This document shows, piece after piece, positions 56,156 through 62,751 of a stretch of DNA of 64,000 nt (position 1 is the stretch's first letter; the number at the start of each line of letters is the position of its first letter). Both the position numbers and the translations under genes were made by a program. Below the pieces are notes generated by a model, which was not told where the DNA came from, did not search any database, and saw only the letters and a program-made list of their open reading frames with translations. This DNA comes from Henriciella litoralis (GTDB taxonomy: Bacteria; Pseudomonadota; Alphaproteobacteria; Caulobacterales; Hyphomonadaceae), in assembly GCF_002088935.1 (NCBI RefSeq), contig NZ_NCSS01000006.1:2636407-2700406 (forward strand), written 5' to 3'.

Positions 56156-57187
56156 TCAGCCTCCCGTTGTCGACATATGCCGGGGAAGCGCAGGGCGCTC
56201 GTCCGGGGCGGTGATTTCAAAATCATGCCGTTCCGGTTTGGCGAAGAGGGCGCGGTCTAGCGCGGCATCGAGGGCAGCCTGCGGATCGGCGCTGTCGCGC
56301 AAGGCGGCGCGCAGATCGATATGATCATCCTGGCCGAGGCACATATAAATGCGACCGGTACAGGTGACGCGGACGCGGTTACAACCGGCGCAGAAATTAT
56401 TGGTGAGCGGCGTGATGAAGCCAAGGCGGCCGCCAGTCTCTTCTATGCGCACATAGCGGGACGGGCCAGCATTTGCGGGGGCGCTGGCCTCATCGCTCAG
56501 CGTCCAGCGCTGTTCCAGCGCGTCGCGAACCTCAAACAGGGGCAGGTATTGATCGTAACGGTCTTCGCCCGTCAGGCCGAGCGGCATGACCTCAATGAGC
56601 GTCATGTCGAAGCCGCGCCTATGCGCCCATTTGATCATTTCCGGTAGCTCGTCAGCGTTCTGGTGCTTCAGGGCGACCGTGTTGATCTTGATCGTCAGTC
56701 CTGCGCGGTCGGCTGCGTCGATGCCGGCCATGACCTTATCGAACTCGCCTCGGCGCGTGATCTGGCGGAACGTGTCCGGATTGAGTGTATCGAGCGAGAT
56801 GTTCACGCGCCGCACGCCTGCGGCGACAAGTTGATTGGCGTGTTGCGTCATGAGGGTCGCATTCGTCGTGAGGGTCAGTTCTTCAAGCCCGGCGCCCATA
56901 TGGCGGCCAAGCCCTTGGAAGAGCGCGCCGATATCCTTTCGCACGAGGGGTTCGCCGCCGGTGATGCGGATCTTGGTAACGCCGCGCCGGATGAACGCCT
57001 CTGCAACGGTCTGTAGCTCTTCGAGGCTGAGCAGGTCCTTCTTTGGCAGGAAGGTCATGTTTTCGGCCATGCAATAGGCGCAGCGAAGGTCGCAACGGTC
57101 GGTCACAGACAGGCGCAGATAGCTGACGGTGCGCCCGAAGCGGTCGACCAGCGGGGCAGGTTTGATCGGCATATGTCCGTCAGGCAT
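56156..57187 (-). CDS. moaA: GTP 3',8-cyclase MoaA
   Basis: 343 residues, a radical-SAM enzyme and first step of molybdenum cofactor biosynthesis. The SAM cluster CDLRCAYCM lies near 32-40, the second cluster CAGCNRVRVTCTGRIYMCLG near 255-280, and the C-terminus ends in Gly-Gly, required in known MoaA proteins. ATG 57187 has GGAAGG eight bases upstream and overlaps the end of the XdhC-MobA fusion gene; an ATG at 57172 is an alternative. Confidence 0.95.
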   Translation of the reverse strand: MPDGHMPIKPAPLVDRFGRTVSYLRLSVTDRCDLRCAYCMAENMTFLPKKDLLSLEELQTVAEAFIRRGVTKIRITGGEPLVRKDIGALFQGLGRHMGAGLEELTLTTNATLMTQHANQLVAAGVRRVNISLDTLNPDTFRQITRRGEFDKVMAGIDAADRAGLTIKINTVALKHQNADELPEMIKWAHRRGFDMTLIEVMPLGLTGEDRYDQYLPLFEVRDALEQRWTLSDEASAPANAGPSRYVRIEETGGRLGFITPLTNNFCAGCNRVRVTCTGRIYMCLGQDDHIDLRAALRDSADPQAALDAALDRALFAKPERHDFEITAPDERPALPRHMSTTGG

Positions 57188-58673
57188 GCGTGAGACCTTC
57201 CGCGTGCTCAAGGTCTGAGACGCTGTCGATATCGATGGCGCTCTGGGGTGGCAGATCGACCGTGGCGGTCTCGGCGAGCTTGTTGAATACTGATTTTGCG
57301 CCAGCGTCACCGGTCAGCTTTTTCAGGGCGTCGAAGGTGGTGTGATGGAAGATAGCTGGCGGGCAGAGCACGTCGCCGGTCTGGCTCATCACGGAGGACT
57401 TGCCTGACGTGAAAGTGGCCTGAAGGGCCTCAAGATGGGTGTCGGTGATCTGAGGCATGTCACCGAGGATCACCATGGCGGCTTTGGCGCCTGCGGTCTC
57501 TGCGGCGAGAATGCCGTGGGCGAGGGACGTCGATTGACCGTCCTCGGCATCGAAATTGGTGATGACGTCCCAGCCTGCGTCGATGAGCAGTTCAGCGCGG
57601 GCGCGGTCTCCGGGGCCGATGACGGCGATGCGCGCGGCAAGTGGCGTATCGGTGAGCGCAGAGGCGGCGTGGGAGAGGACGGCTTGGCCGCGGAGCTCTG
57701 CCAGAAGCTTGTCGCCGCTCTCGAACCGCTGTGACTGGCCCGCCGCGAGCAAAATGAGTGCTGTTTGGGCGAAAGGTTTGCGGCGCAAGTCGTGATAGGC
57801 GCTGACGATTTCGGCAAGCACGGAGATGGCGAGCATGGAAGCGTCGCGCATGGAGGCCACAAGGCCGATGGGCCCGCGGACACGTTCAAGCTGCGGGGCT
57901 GAGACGCCCTCAGTTTTCAGGGCGTCGAGCCGGTTGGCATGTGTGCGGCGACTGCCGACCGCGCCGATATAGAAGGCGGGGCCGCTGAGGGCTTGCTTCA
58001 GGAGTGACGTCTCCCAATCACGGTCGTGGAACATCAGGATGAAGGCCGTCCACGGATCATCATCCGTGGGCGGAAGGTCTGACGGCGTGACGAGACGCGT
58101 TACGGCTGGCAGGTTTTCCGCGCGGGCGAGGGCGACGTCATCCTCATCGGGGAGCTGCAGTTCGGCGGCGATACCAGCGGAGGCCGCGATGCGGGCAAGG
58201 GCAAGGCAATCGGCGCCGCGCCCCGCGATGCGTAGGCGGGGTTTCGGCGTGTAATGCGGGTGAAAACCGTCCAGCTCTGGAAGGGTGAGCGTGGTTGCCT
58301 GCCGGGACGCGAGCGCGCGTGCGGCGCGGCGGATTTCTAAGATGTCAGGCTGGGGGAGGATCGCGACCTCTATGGCGCCGCCGCAGGGCAGGGGGAGGTC
58401 CGGGAAGGGCGAGCCAGCGCCGTATAGAAGGGTCAGCGCCTTGCCGGTTTTGATCGCGTTGCGGGCCTGTAGCGCAACATCTGCGTCGACGCAGCCGCCG
58501 GAAATATAGCCCGCAACATCGCCTGTCTCGTTCACGGCCATCAGGGCGCCGGGGGCGCGCACGCCGCCGCCTTCGGTTGCGGTGACGACGATCAGGGCGG
58601 CACGAGCATCTTCCGACCAGACCAGAAACTGGCCCAGCACATCTTCTGGATGTTCTGGATAGGTGCACGTCAT
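57180..58673 (-). CDS. XdhC/CoxI - MobA-like nucleotidyltransferase fusion protein
   Basis: 497 residues. The N-terminal 300 residues are XdhC-like (LVTATEGGGVRAPGALMAV-type start, YISGGCVDADVALQARN near 55-71, AFYIGAVGSRRTHANRLDALKTEG near 230-254), which bind sulfurated Moco and load it into xanthine-dehydrogenase-type enzymes. The C-terminal 180 residues are MobA/MocA-like (ALILLAAGQSQRFESGDKLLAEL near 310-332, MVILGDMPQITD), typical of CTP transferase for molybdopterin cytosine dinucleotide. The fusion suggests this cell makes MCD cofactor for the hydroxylase encoded at 62748. ATG 58673 is preferred to an upstream TTG. Confidence 0.9.
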   Translation of the reverse strand: MTCTYPEHPEDVLGQFLVWSEDARAALIVVTATEGGGVRAPGALMAVNETGDVAGYISGGCVDADVALQARNAIKTGKALTLLYGAGSPFPDLPLPCGGAIEVAILPQPDILEIRRAARALASRQATTLTLPELDGFHPHYTPKPRLRIAGRGADCLALARIAASAGIAAELQLPDEDDVALARAENLPAVTRLVTPSDLPPTDDDPWTAFILMFHDRDWETSLLKQALSGPAFYIGAVGSRRTHANRLDALKTEGVSAPQLERVRGPIGLVASMRDASMLAISVLAEIVSAYHDLRRKPFAQTALILLAAGQSQRFESGDKLLAELRGQAVLSHAASALTDTPLAARIAVIGPGDRARAELLIDAGWDVITNFDAEDGQSTSLAHGILAAETAGAKAAMVILGDMPQITDTHLEALQATFTSGKSSVMSQTGDVLCPPAIFHHTTFDALKKLTGDAGAKSVFNKLAETATVDLPPQSAIDIDSVSDLEHAEGLTHA

Positions 58674-58719
58674 CTGTCTCACAGGTCCGTTGTAAACGAC
58701 CAATTAGAACGACGCCAGC

Positions 58720-59061
58720 TCAATTCGAGGCGGTGATCGCAGCCAAAGCCTCAAGTGCGGGGCCAGTTGAGGAGGCAGCCGCCTCGACGGCCTGATTGTA
58801 GAGCGTCAGGACGTCTGCCCCGGTACTCGTGAGATGGGAGCCGCCGCGCTCTGCGCCGCCATGGGTGGATGCAATGACGGGCGCGGCGAAATCGCGGTTC
58901 AGCTCTTCAATGAGTTTGAGCGCCCGCGGATAGGACATTGAAAGGCTGGCAGCGGCTTTGCGGATGGAGCCCTCGCTGTCGATGGTCTTCAACAGGGCGA
59001 TTTTGCCCGGCCCGAGCTTGCCGCCATTGGCGAGATTTATCCGGATGCTCAGCGCAGTCAT
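58720..59061 (-). CDS. ModE-like winged-helix DNA-binding protein (N-terminal domain only)
   Basis: 113 residues corresponding to the ModE N-terminal LysR-like winged helix: GGKLGPGKIALLKTIDSEGSIRKAAASLSMSYPRALKLIEELNRDF, then ERGGSHLTSTGADVLTLYNQAVEAA. The molybdate-binding TOBE domains of full ModE (about 260 residues) are absent. Because it lies inside the Moco/Mo-enzyme array, it is probably a local regulator of molybdenum genes. Its start overlaps the soxA stop by four bases. Confidence 0.86.
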   Translation of the reverse strand: MTALSIRINLANGGKLGPGKIALLKTIDSEGSIRKAAASLSMSYPRALKLIEELNRDFAAPVIASTHGGAERGGSHLTSTGADVLTLYNQAVEAAASSTGPALEALAAITASN

Positions 59062-59849
59062 CGCCGGACCCCGGGCGATTCCAGTGGCAAGCCTTCGGCG
59101 CGCTTGGCGAGGTATAGTTCAACGGCGAGATAGTCGTCCGAGCCATAATCCAGCGGTTCGGCGCGCACACCGGCGTCGCAATCGCGCAGGCGCCGTTGCA
59201 GGGAGCCGAACGTCTGCCATTCAAGCCGGTAGCCCGGAAAGCCCGTGCCATGGCCCTGGCTGATCGTGTCGCCGCGCAGCTGTTTGCCCCAATTATCGTC
59301 GTGGCATTGGGTGCAGGCGAGGTTGAGCTGGCCGCGACGGGTAAAGAAATAGTCGCGGCCCTTTTCGAACCAGGGCGAGGCTGCACCGCTGATATCGACC
59401 TCTATCGGTTCGCCGCGCGACAGCTCCGCGACATAGGCGGTTAGCGCCAGAAGGTCTTCGCTCTCATAGGCGAGTGGTTCGAGTGATTGATGACGGGTGC
59501 GGCAGGCATTGATGCGCGCTTCGATGTTCATCAACTCGCCGGTCTCATCATCGATAGCCGGATAGTGAGCGGCGACGCCCGCAAGATTTGTGTCCTCGCC
59601 CTCATGGCAGGATGCGCAGGCGGGGTGACCGTCGCGGGCTTCGTGAAAGAGGGCCTCGCCGCGTTCAACCCAAAGCATGCCGGGATTGGCGAAATCATCC
59701 TCCTGCAGGGCGCGCGTATCGGGTTGAAGGAAGGTTGAGCCTGACTGGAGTGGTTCGGGGCGCGAGAGCTCGGCACCTGTATCGGCCGGGGCCGAGGGTT
59801 CGGTGCAGCCCGCCAAAAGCAGCAAAAGGCCAAGGCCTGCCCGCTTCAC
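59058..59849 (-). CDS. soxA: SoxA, diheme-type cytochrome c of thiosulfate oxidation, predicted lipoprotein
   Basis: 263 residues. Leader with a lipobox (LLAGC, Cys15) rather than a cleavable soluble signal peptide. Two heme sites, CASCH (78-82) and CTQCH (179-183), Cys116 in the first domain, and the catalytic cysteine persulfide candidate Cys224 in LRDCDAGVR. SoxXA attaches thiosulfate to SoxY via this cysteine. The first and second domains (AACxxCH repeats) match diheme SoxA. It overlaps soxZ by four bases. Lipid anchoring is unusual for the family. Confidence 0.93.
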   Translation of the reverse strand: MKRAGLGLLLLLAGCTEPSAPADTGAELSRPEPLQSGSTFLQPDTRALQEDDFANPGMLWVERGEALFHEARDGHPACASCHEGEDTNLAGVAAHYPAIDDETGELMNIEARINACRTRHQSLEPLAYESEDLLALTAYVAELSRGEPIEVDISGAASPWFEKGRDYFFTRRGQLNLACTQCHDDNWGKQLRGDTISQGHGTGFPGYRLEWQTFGSLQRRLRDCDAGVRAEPLDYGSDDYLAVELYLAKRAEGLPLESPGVRR

Positions 59850-60166
59850 TTTACCGTCAGCTCATGGGTCTGTGCCCAGCTCTCACCGAACTCGTCGGTC
59901 CAGCGGAATTCGATCGGGCCGGACTTTGTCGCCTTGGTATAGAAGGTGAGGATGGGATTGGCGGCGATGCCGGGATAGAATTCGGCCTCGAAGACCGTCT
60001 CGCCATCATAGGTGCAGACAAATTGCTTGATGATGTTGCGCTTGACCTCCTCGCCTTTGGAGTCGCGGCGATAGCCTGTCTCCATCGGGTGCTGGATCAG
60101 GGCTTTCAGTTCGATCACTTCGCCTTTGCTGGCGGTGTCGGGGGCGGCGATGCGGATGGTGGCCAT
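59846..60166 (-). CDS. soxZ: SoxZ, thiosulfate oxidation carrier complex subunit
   Basis: 106 residues, no signal peptide, as is normal because SoxZ is exported bound to SoxY. VIELKALIQHPMETGYRRDSKGEEVKRNIIKQFVCTYDG near 22-60, VFEAEFYPGIAANPILTFYTKATKSGPIEFRWTDEFGES near 63-100 match the family. ATG 60166 is chosen because it fits homologue length; the longer frame upstream overlaps soxY. It starts 10 bases after the soxY stop. Confidence 0.94.
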   Translation of the reverse strand: MATIRIAAPDTASKGEVIELKALIQHPMETGYRRDSKGEEVKRNIIKQFVCTYDGETVFEAEFYPGIAANPILTFYTKATKSGPIEFRWTDEFGESWAQTHELTVK

Positions 60167-60176
60167 GTCTGCTGTC

Positions 60177-60650
60177 CTATCCGATGATGCAGGCGGCGAG
60201 CGTGACGACCGTGCTGGCCGTGCCGCGCCAGAGGCTGCCATCATTCATCTCGGCAATGGCGCGAATGGTCTGCGTGCCAGCCATGCGGATACGGGTTGAG
60301 ACTTCGGCCTTGCCGGCGCGGGGGCCGAGTTTGAATTCAGCGATCTCGGCGATCGGATTGCGCGGAGAGACGATGACGATGCGTTTGACGTGATTGCGTT
60401 TCGTCATCGGGCTGTCGACGCTGACCTTGAGGGCGACGGAGTTACCGTTCTCAGCAATTGGCGGCAGGGTGAGGGTGACCTTGCCATCCTTGATCGGACG
60501 GTCTCCGAATGTCTTCAGGATATAGGCGTCGGCATCGGCAACTTCAGCGCTCGCCGTGGCGGGGAGCATGACCGCAGCAAGACCTGCGGCGCCCGTTAGC
60601 AGCAGCGTGCGTCGATCAATGTGCGGCGCGGTCTTGTTCATATCATCCAT
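60177..60650 (-). CDS. soxY: SoxY, thiosulfate oxidation carrier protein with atypical C-terminus
   Basis: 157 residues. Tat signal (DRRTLLLTGAAGLAAVMLPATASA) with the RR motif, then the SoxY beta-sandwich: ITLPPIAENGNSVALKVSVDSPM and VKRIVIVSPRNPIAEIAEFKLGPRAGKAEVSTRIRMAGTQTIRAIAEMNDGSLW. SoxY normally ends in Gly-Gly-Cys-Gly-Gly, where the cysteine carries the sulfur substrate; here the end is TLAACIIG (Cys154). The cysteine is retained but the glycines are replaced by Ala and Ile. It lies six bases after soxX. Confidence 0.9.
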   Translation of the reverse strand: MDDMNKTAPHIDRRTLLLTGAAGLAAVMLPATASAEVADADAYILKTFGDRPIKDGKVTLTLPPIAENGNSVALKVSVDSPMTKRNHVKRIVIVSPRNPIAEIAEFKLGPRAGKAEVSTRIRMAGTQTIRAIAEMNDGSLWRGTASTVVTLAACIIG

Positions 60651-60656
60651 ACGTCT

Positions 60657-61106
60657 TCAGCCTTCCTGGCCCGACAGATAGGCGACCAGATCCTCGATCT
60701 GGCTGGCCGTCAGGGCAGGTTTGCCCTGATATTCGGGAGCGACCTGATTGAGGTCTCCTGTGCGATAATATGATGGCATCACCGTCTCAGGCCAGATTTT
60801 TTGTGCGTCGGCGACGCGAAGGCGTATCTGCGCGGGGGTAAGCCGGGTGCCGACAGCGGTCAGAGTTGGGCCGACATCGCCCTGAAAATCTGCATCTAAT
60901 CCATCAATCGCGTGGCAGAGGACGCAGTGGCCCTGTTCGCGCTCGGCGAACACCTTTTCGCCCCGGACCGCATCGCCGGTCAGGCCCATGAGCGATTTTG
61001 GGATAGTATCGGCTTCAATCGTGACGGGCGTCGCGAGACGCGTGTCGGAAGGCTGGTTGCAGGCAGGTAGGGCAATCAGCAGCAGGGCTGCGAACGCTCT
61101 CATCAT
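60657..61106 (-). CDS. soxX: SoxX, monoheme cytochrome c, predicted lipoprotein
   Basis: 149 residues. A hydrophobic leader with possible lipobox LPAC (Cys16), then SoxX features: AVRGEKVFAEREQGHCVLCH near 46-65 with the heme site, FQGDVGPTLTAVGTRLTPAQIRLRVADAQKIWPETVMPSYYRTGDLN near 74-120 with the distal Met, and ALTASQIEDLVAYLSG. SoxX partners with SoxA and passes electrons on. Its start overlaps the fccB stop by four bases. Confidence 0.93.
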   Translation of the reverse strand: MMRAFAALLLIALPACNQPSDTRLATPVTIEADTIPKSLMGLTGDAVRGEKVFAEREQGHCVLCHAIDGLDADFQGDVGPTLTAVGTRLTPAQIRLRVADAQKIWPETVMPSYYRTGDLNQVAPEYQGKPALTASQIEDLVAYLSGQEG

Positions 61107-62380
61107 CCGAACGTGTCGCTTGTGATCGTGGCGAACCAGGCTTCGGCCTGCTCAGCCTCGGCATTCCGGACATTGAAGTCTGCGCCATAGGGGCTGACAC
61201 CGCCGGCGCCTTCGACGCTGCTGATCGAGCTGCCGCCATTATTGTAGACGCCGGTGATGGACACAGCCTCGTCCGGCGTTGTGTAGGAGTAGCAGGTATT
61301 TGCGAGCACGGTTGGCGCGAGCGTCTTGCCCGACAGCGCCCTTGCGATCTGCAGGGCGCAGAGCTTGCCCTGGAGGTTTGCGGAAAAGGCTGACTTCGGC
61401 ATGGGCGCAGCGATGGTCGCGTCGCCAATGACGTGAATATTGGGCTGCAGCGGCGAGGAGAAGTCGAGCGGATTGATCGGGCACCAGCCGGTTTCATCTG
61501 CAACGCCGGCGCGCTCTGCGATCAGGCCCGCCTTCTGCGGAGGGATGACGTTTGCGACATCGGCTTTGATAACATCAAAGTCAGTCGAGAGGGTCATGGT
61601 CGCCGTGTTGACCGAAACAGTGCGGCCGAAATCTGATGCGCTGCGCCATTCCAGGTGGTCCGGGTAATGCTCTGCCCAGGCTTCCAGAAATAAGGGCTTC
61701 TTGGAGAACTCATCCTTGGCGTCGAGCACGAGCAGTTTCGAGTTCGGCTTGGTGGTTTTGAGATAGTGAGCGATCAGGCTGGCGCGTTCATAGGGCCCCG
61801 GTGGGCAGCGGAAGGGCGCAAGCGGGACGGACATGACGACGAGGCCGCCATCTTCCATGTCTTCGAGTTGCTGGCGAAGGAGGCTCGTCTGTGGCCCGGC
61901 TTTCCAGGCATGCGGCATGATCTCGGCGGCGGCCTCATCATAGCCTTCCAGCGCGACCCAGCGAATATCGATGCCGGGTGACAGGACGAGCCGATCAAAG
62001 GCGAGCGTGTCGCCATTGTCGAGCGTGACAGAGCCGGCCTCTGCGTTCACATCACTGGCACGGGCATGAATGACGTCGATGCCGAGCGATTTCAGGCTGT
62101 CATAAGTAAAGCGCTGCTGGCTGATGTCCCGCACGCCGCCGATGACGAGGTTGCTGAACGGGCAGGCGACGTATTCAGTTGCTGGCTCAACAAGTGTGAC
62201 GCTCGCGTCTGGCAGATAGGTCTTGAGATACCGCGCGGCTGTCGCGCCGCCAAAGCCGCCGCCCACAACGACAAGCTTCGCCTTTGTTTGCGCAAGCGCA
62301 TGCGGCGAGAGCAGGGCGAAGGCGGCGCTGCCTGTGAGGCCTGCGAGGACGTGCCGACGGTGAGGGAAAGGCCCTGTCAT
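61103..62380 (-). CDS. fccB: Flavocytochrome c sulfide dehydrogenase flavoprotein subunit (FccB/SoxF)
   Basis: 425 residues. Tat signal (HRRHVLAGLTGSAAFALLSPHALA), FAD-binding VVVGGGFGGATAARYLKTYLPDASVTLVE near 36-64, the redox cysteine region FRCPPGPYERASLIAHYL near 188-205 and the second cysteine in NTCYSYTTPDEAVSI near 370-384. The enzyme oxidises sulfide to sulfur and gives electrons to a cytochrome c subunit. In sox clusters this protein is called SoxF. The preceding cytochrome c gene overlaps it by four bases and is a likely partner. Confidence 0.92.
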   Translation of the reverse strand: MTGPFPHRRHVLAGLTGSAAFALLSPHALAQTKAKLVVVGGGFGGATAARYLKTYLPDASVTLVEPATEYVACPFSNLVIGGVRDISQQRFTYDSLKSLGIDVIHARASDVNAEAGSVTLDNGDTLAFDRLVLSPGIDIRWVALEGYDEAAAEIMPHAWKAGPQTSLLRQQLEDMEDGGLVVMSVPLAPFRCPPGPYERASLIAHYLKTTKPNSKLLVLDAKDEFSKKPLFLEAWAEHYPDHLEWRSASDFGRTVSVNTATMTLSTDFDVIKADVANVIPPQKAGLIAERAGVADETGWCPINPLDFSSPLQPNIHVIGDATIAAPMPKSAFSANLQGKLCALQIARALSGKTLAPTVLANTCYSYTTPDEAVSITGVYNNGGSSISSVEGAGGVSPYGADFNVRNAEAEQAEAWFATITSDTFG

Positions 62381-62751
62381 TCGGTGTCTCCCGCGATGTA
62401 GGCGCTGACGGATTGAATCTCCGCATCCGAATAGCCGCGCATCAGGCGGTGCATGACCGTGGTGCCTTCGGCGTCAGTCTTATAAGCCATAAGGCGCTCG
62501 CTTAGATCGGCGGCGGTGTACCCGTCCAGATTTGCGATCGCGCCGCCCTTTGCGCCATGACAGCCGGAGCAGGACAGGGCGAGGCTCGCCGGTTCGCTGA
62601 GCCCCGACATGTCGGGGGCGTCTGACGTGCTGCTCGCCTCCGTTGAGGTTTCGGCGCTAGCGGCAGGGGTGTCAGCGGATGGATTGCAGGCGCTCATCAG
62701 ACCGCCTGCAACCATCAATGCGAAAGGTAAGATCAGCGCCCTTTGCGTCAC
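62377..62751 (-). CDS. Monoheme cytochrome c lipoprotein (FccA/SoxE-like, or Mo-hydroxylase electron acceptor)
   Basis: 124 residues. Leader with lipobox LMSAC (Cys22), a Ser/Thr/Ala linker, then one class I cytochrome domain: heme site CSGCH (61-65), GGAIANLDGYTAADLSERLMAYKTDAEGTTVMHRLMRGYSDAEI with the distal Met, and VSAYIAG. It overlaps both fccB (downstream) and the Mo-hydroxylase gene (upstream) by four bases. It could be the FccA heme subunit of sulfide dehydrogenase or the periplasmic electron acceptor of the hydroxylase; sequence alone does not decide. Confidence 0.88.
   Translation of the reverse strand: MTQRALILPFALMVAGGLMSACNPSADTPAASAETSTEASSTSDAPDMSGLSEPASLALSCSGCHGAKGGAIANLDGYTAADLSERLMAYKTDAEGTTVMHRLMRGYSDAEIQSVSAYIAGDTE

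Noticed and set aside
60177..60650. SoxY as a SoxYZ-like fusion lacking cysteine
   Set aside because: SoxY and SoxZ are separate genes here and the C-terminal cysteine is retained.
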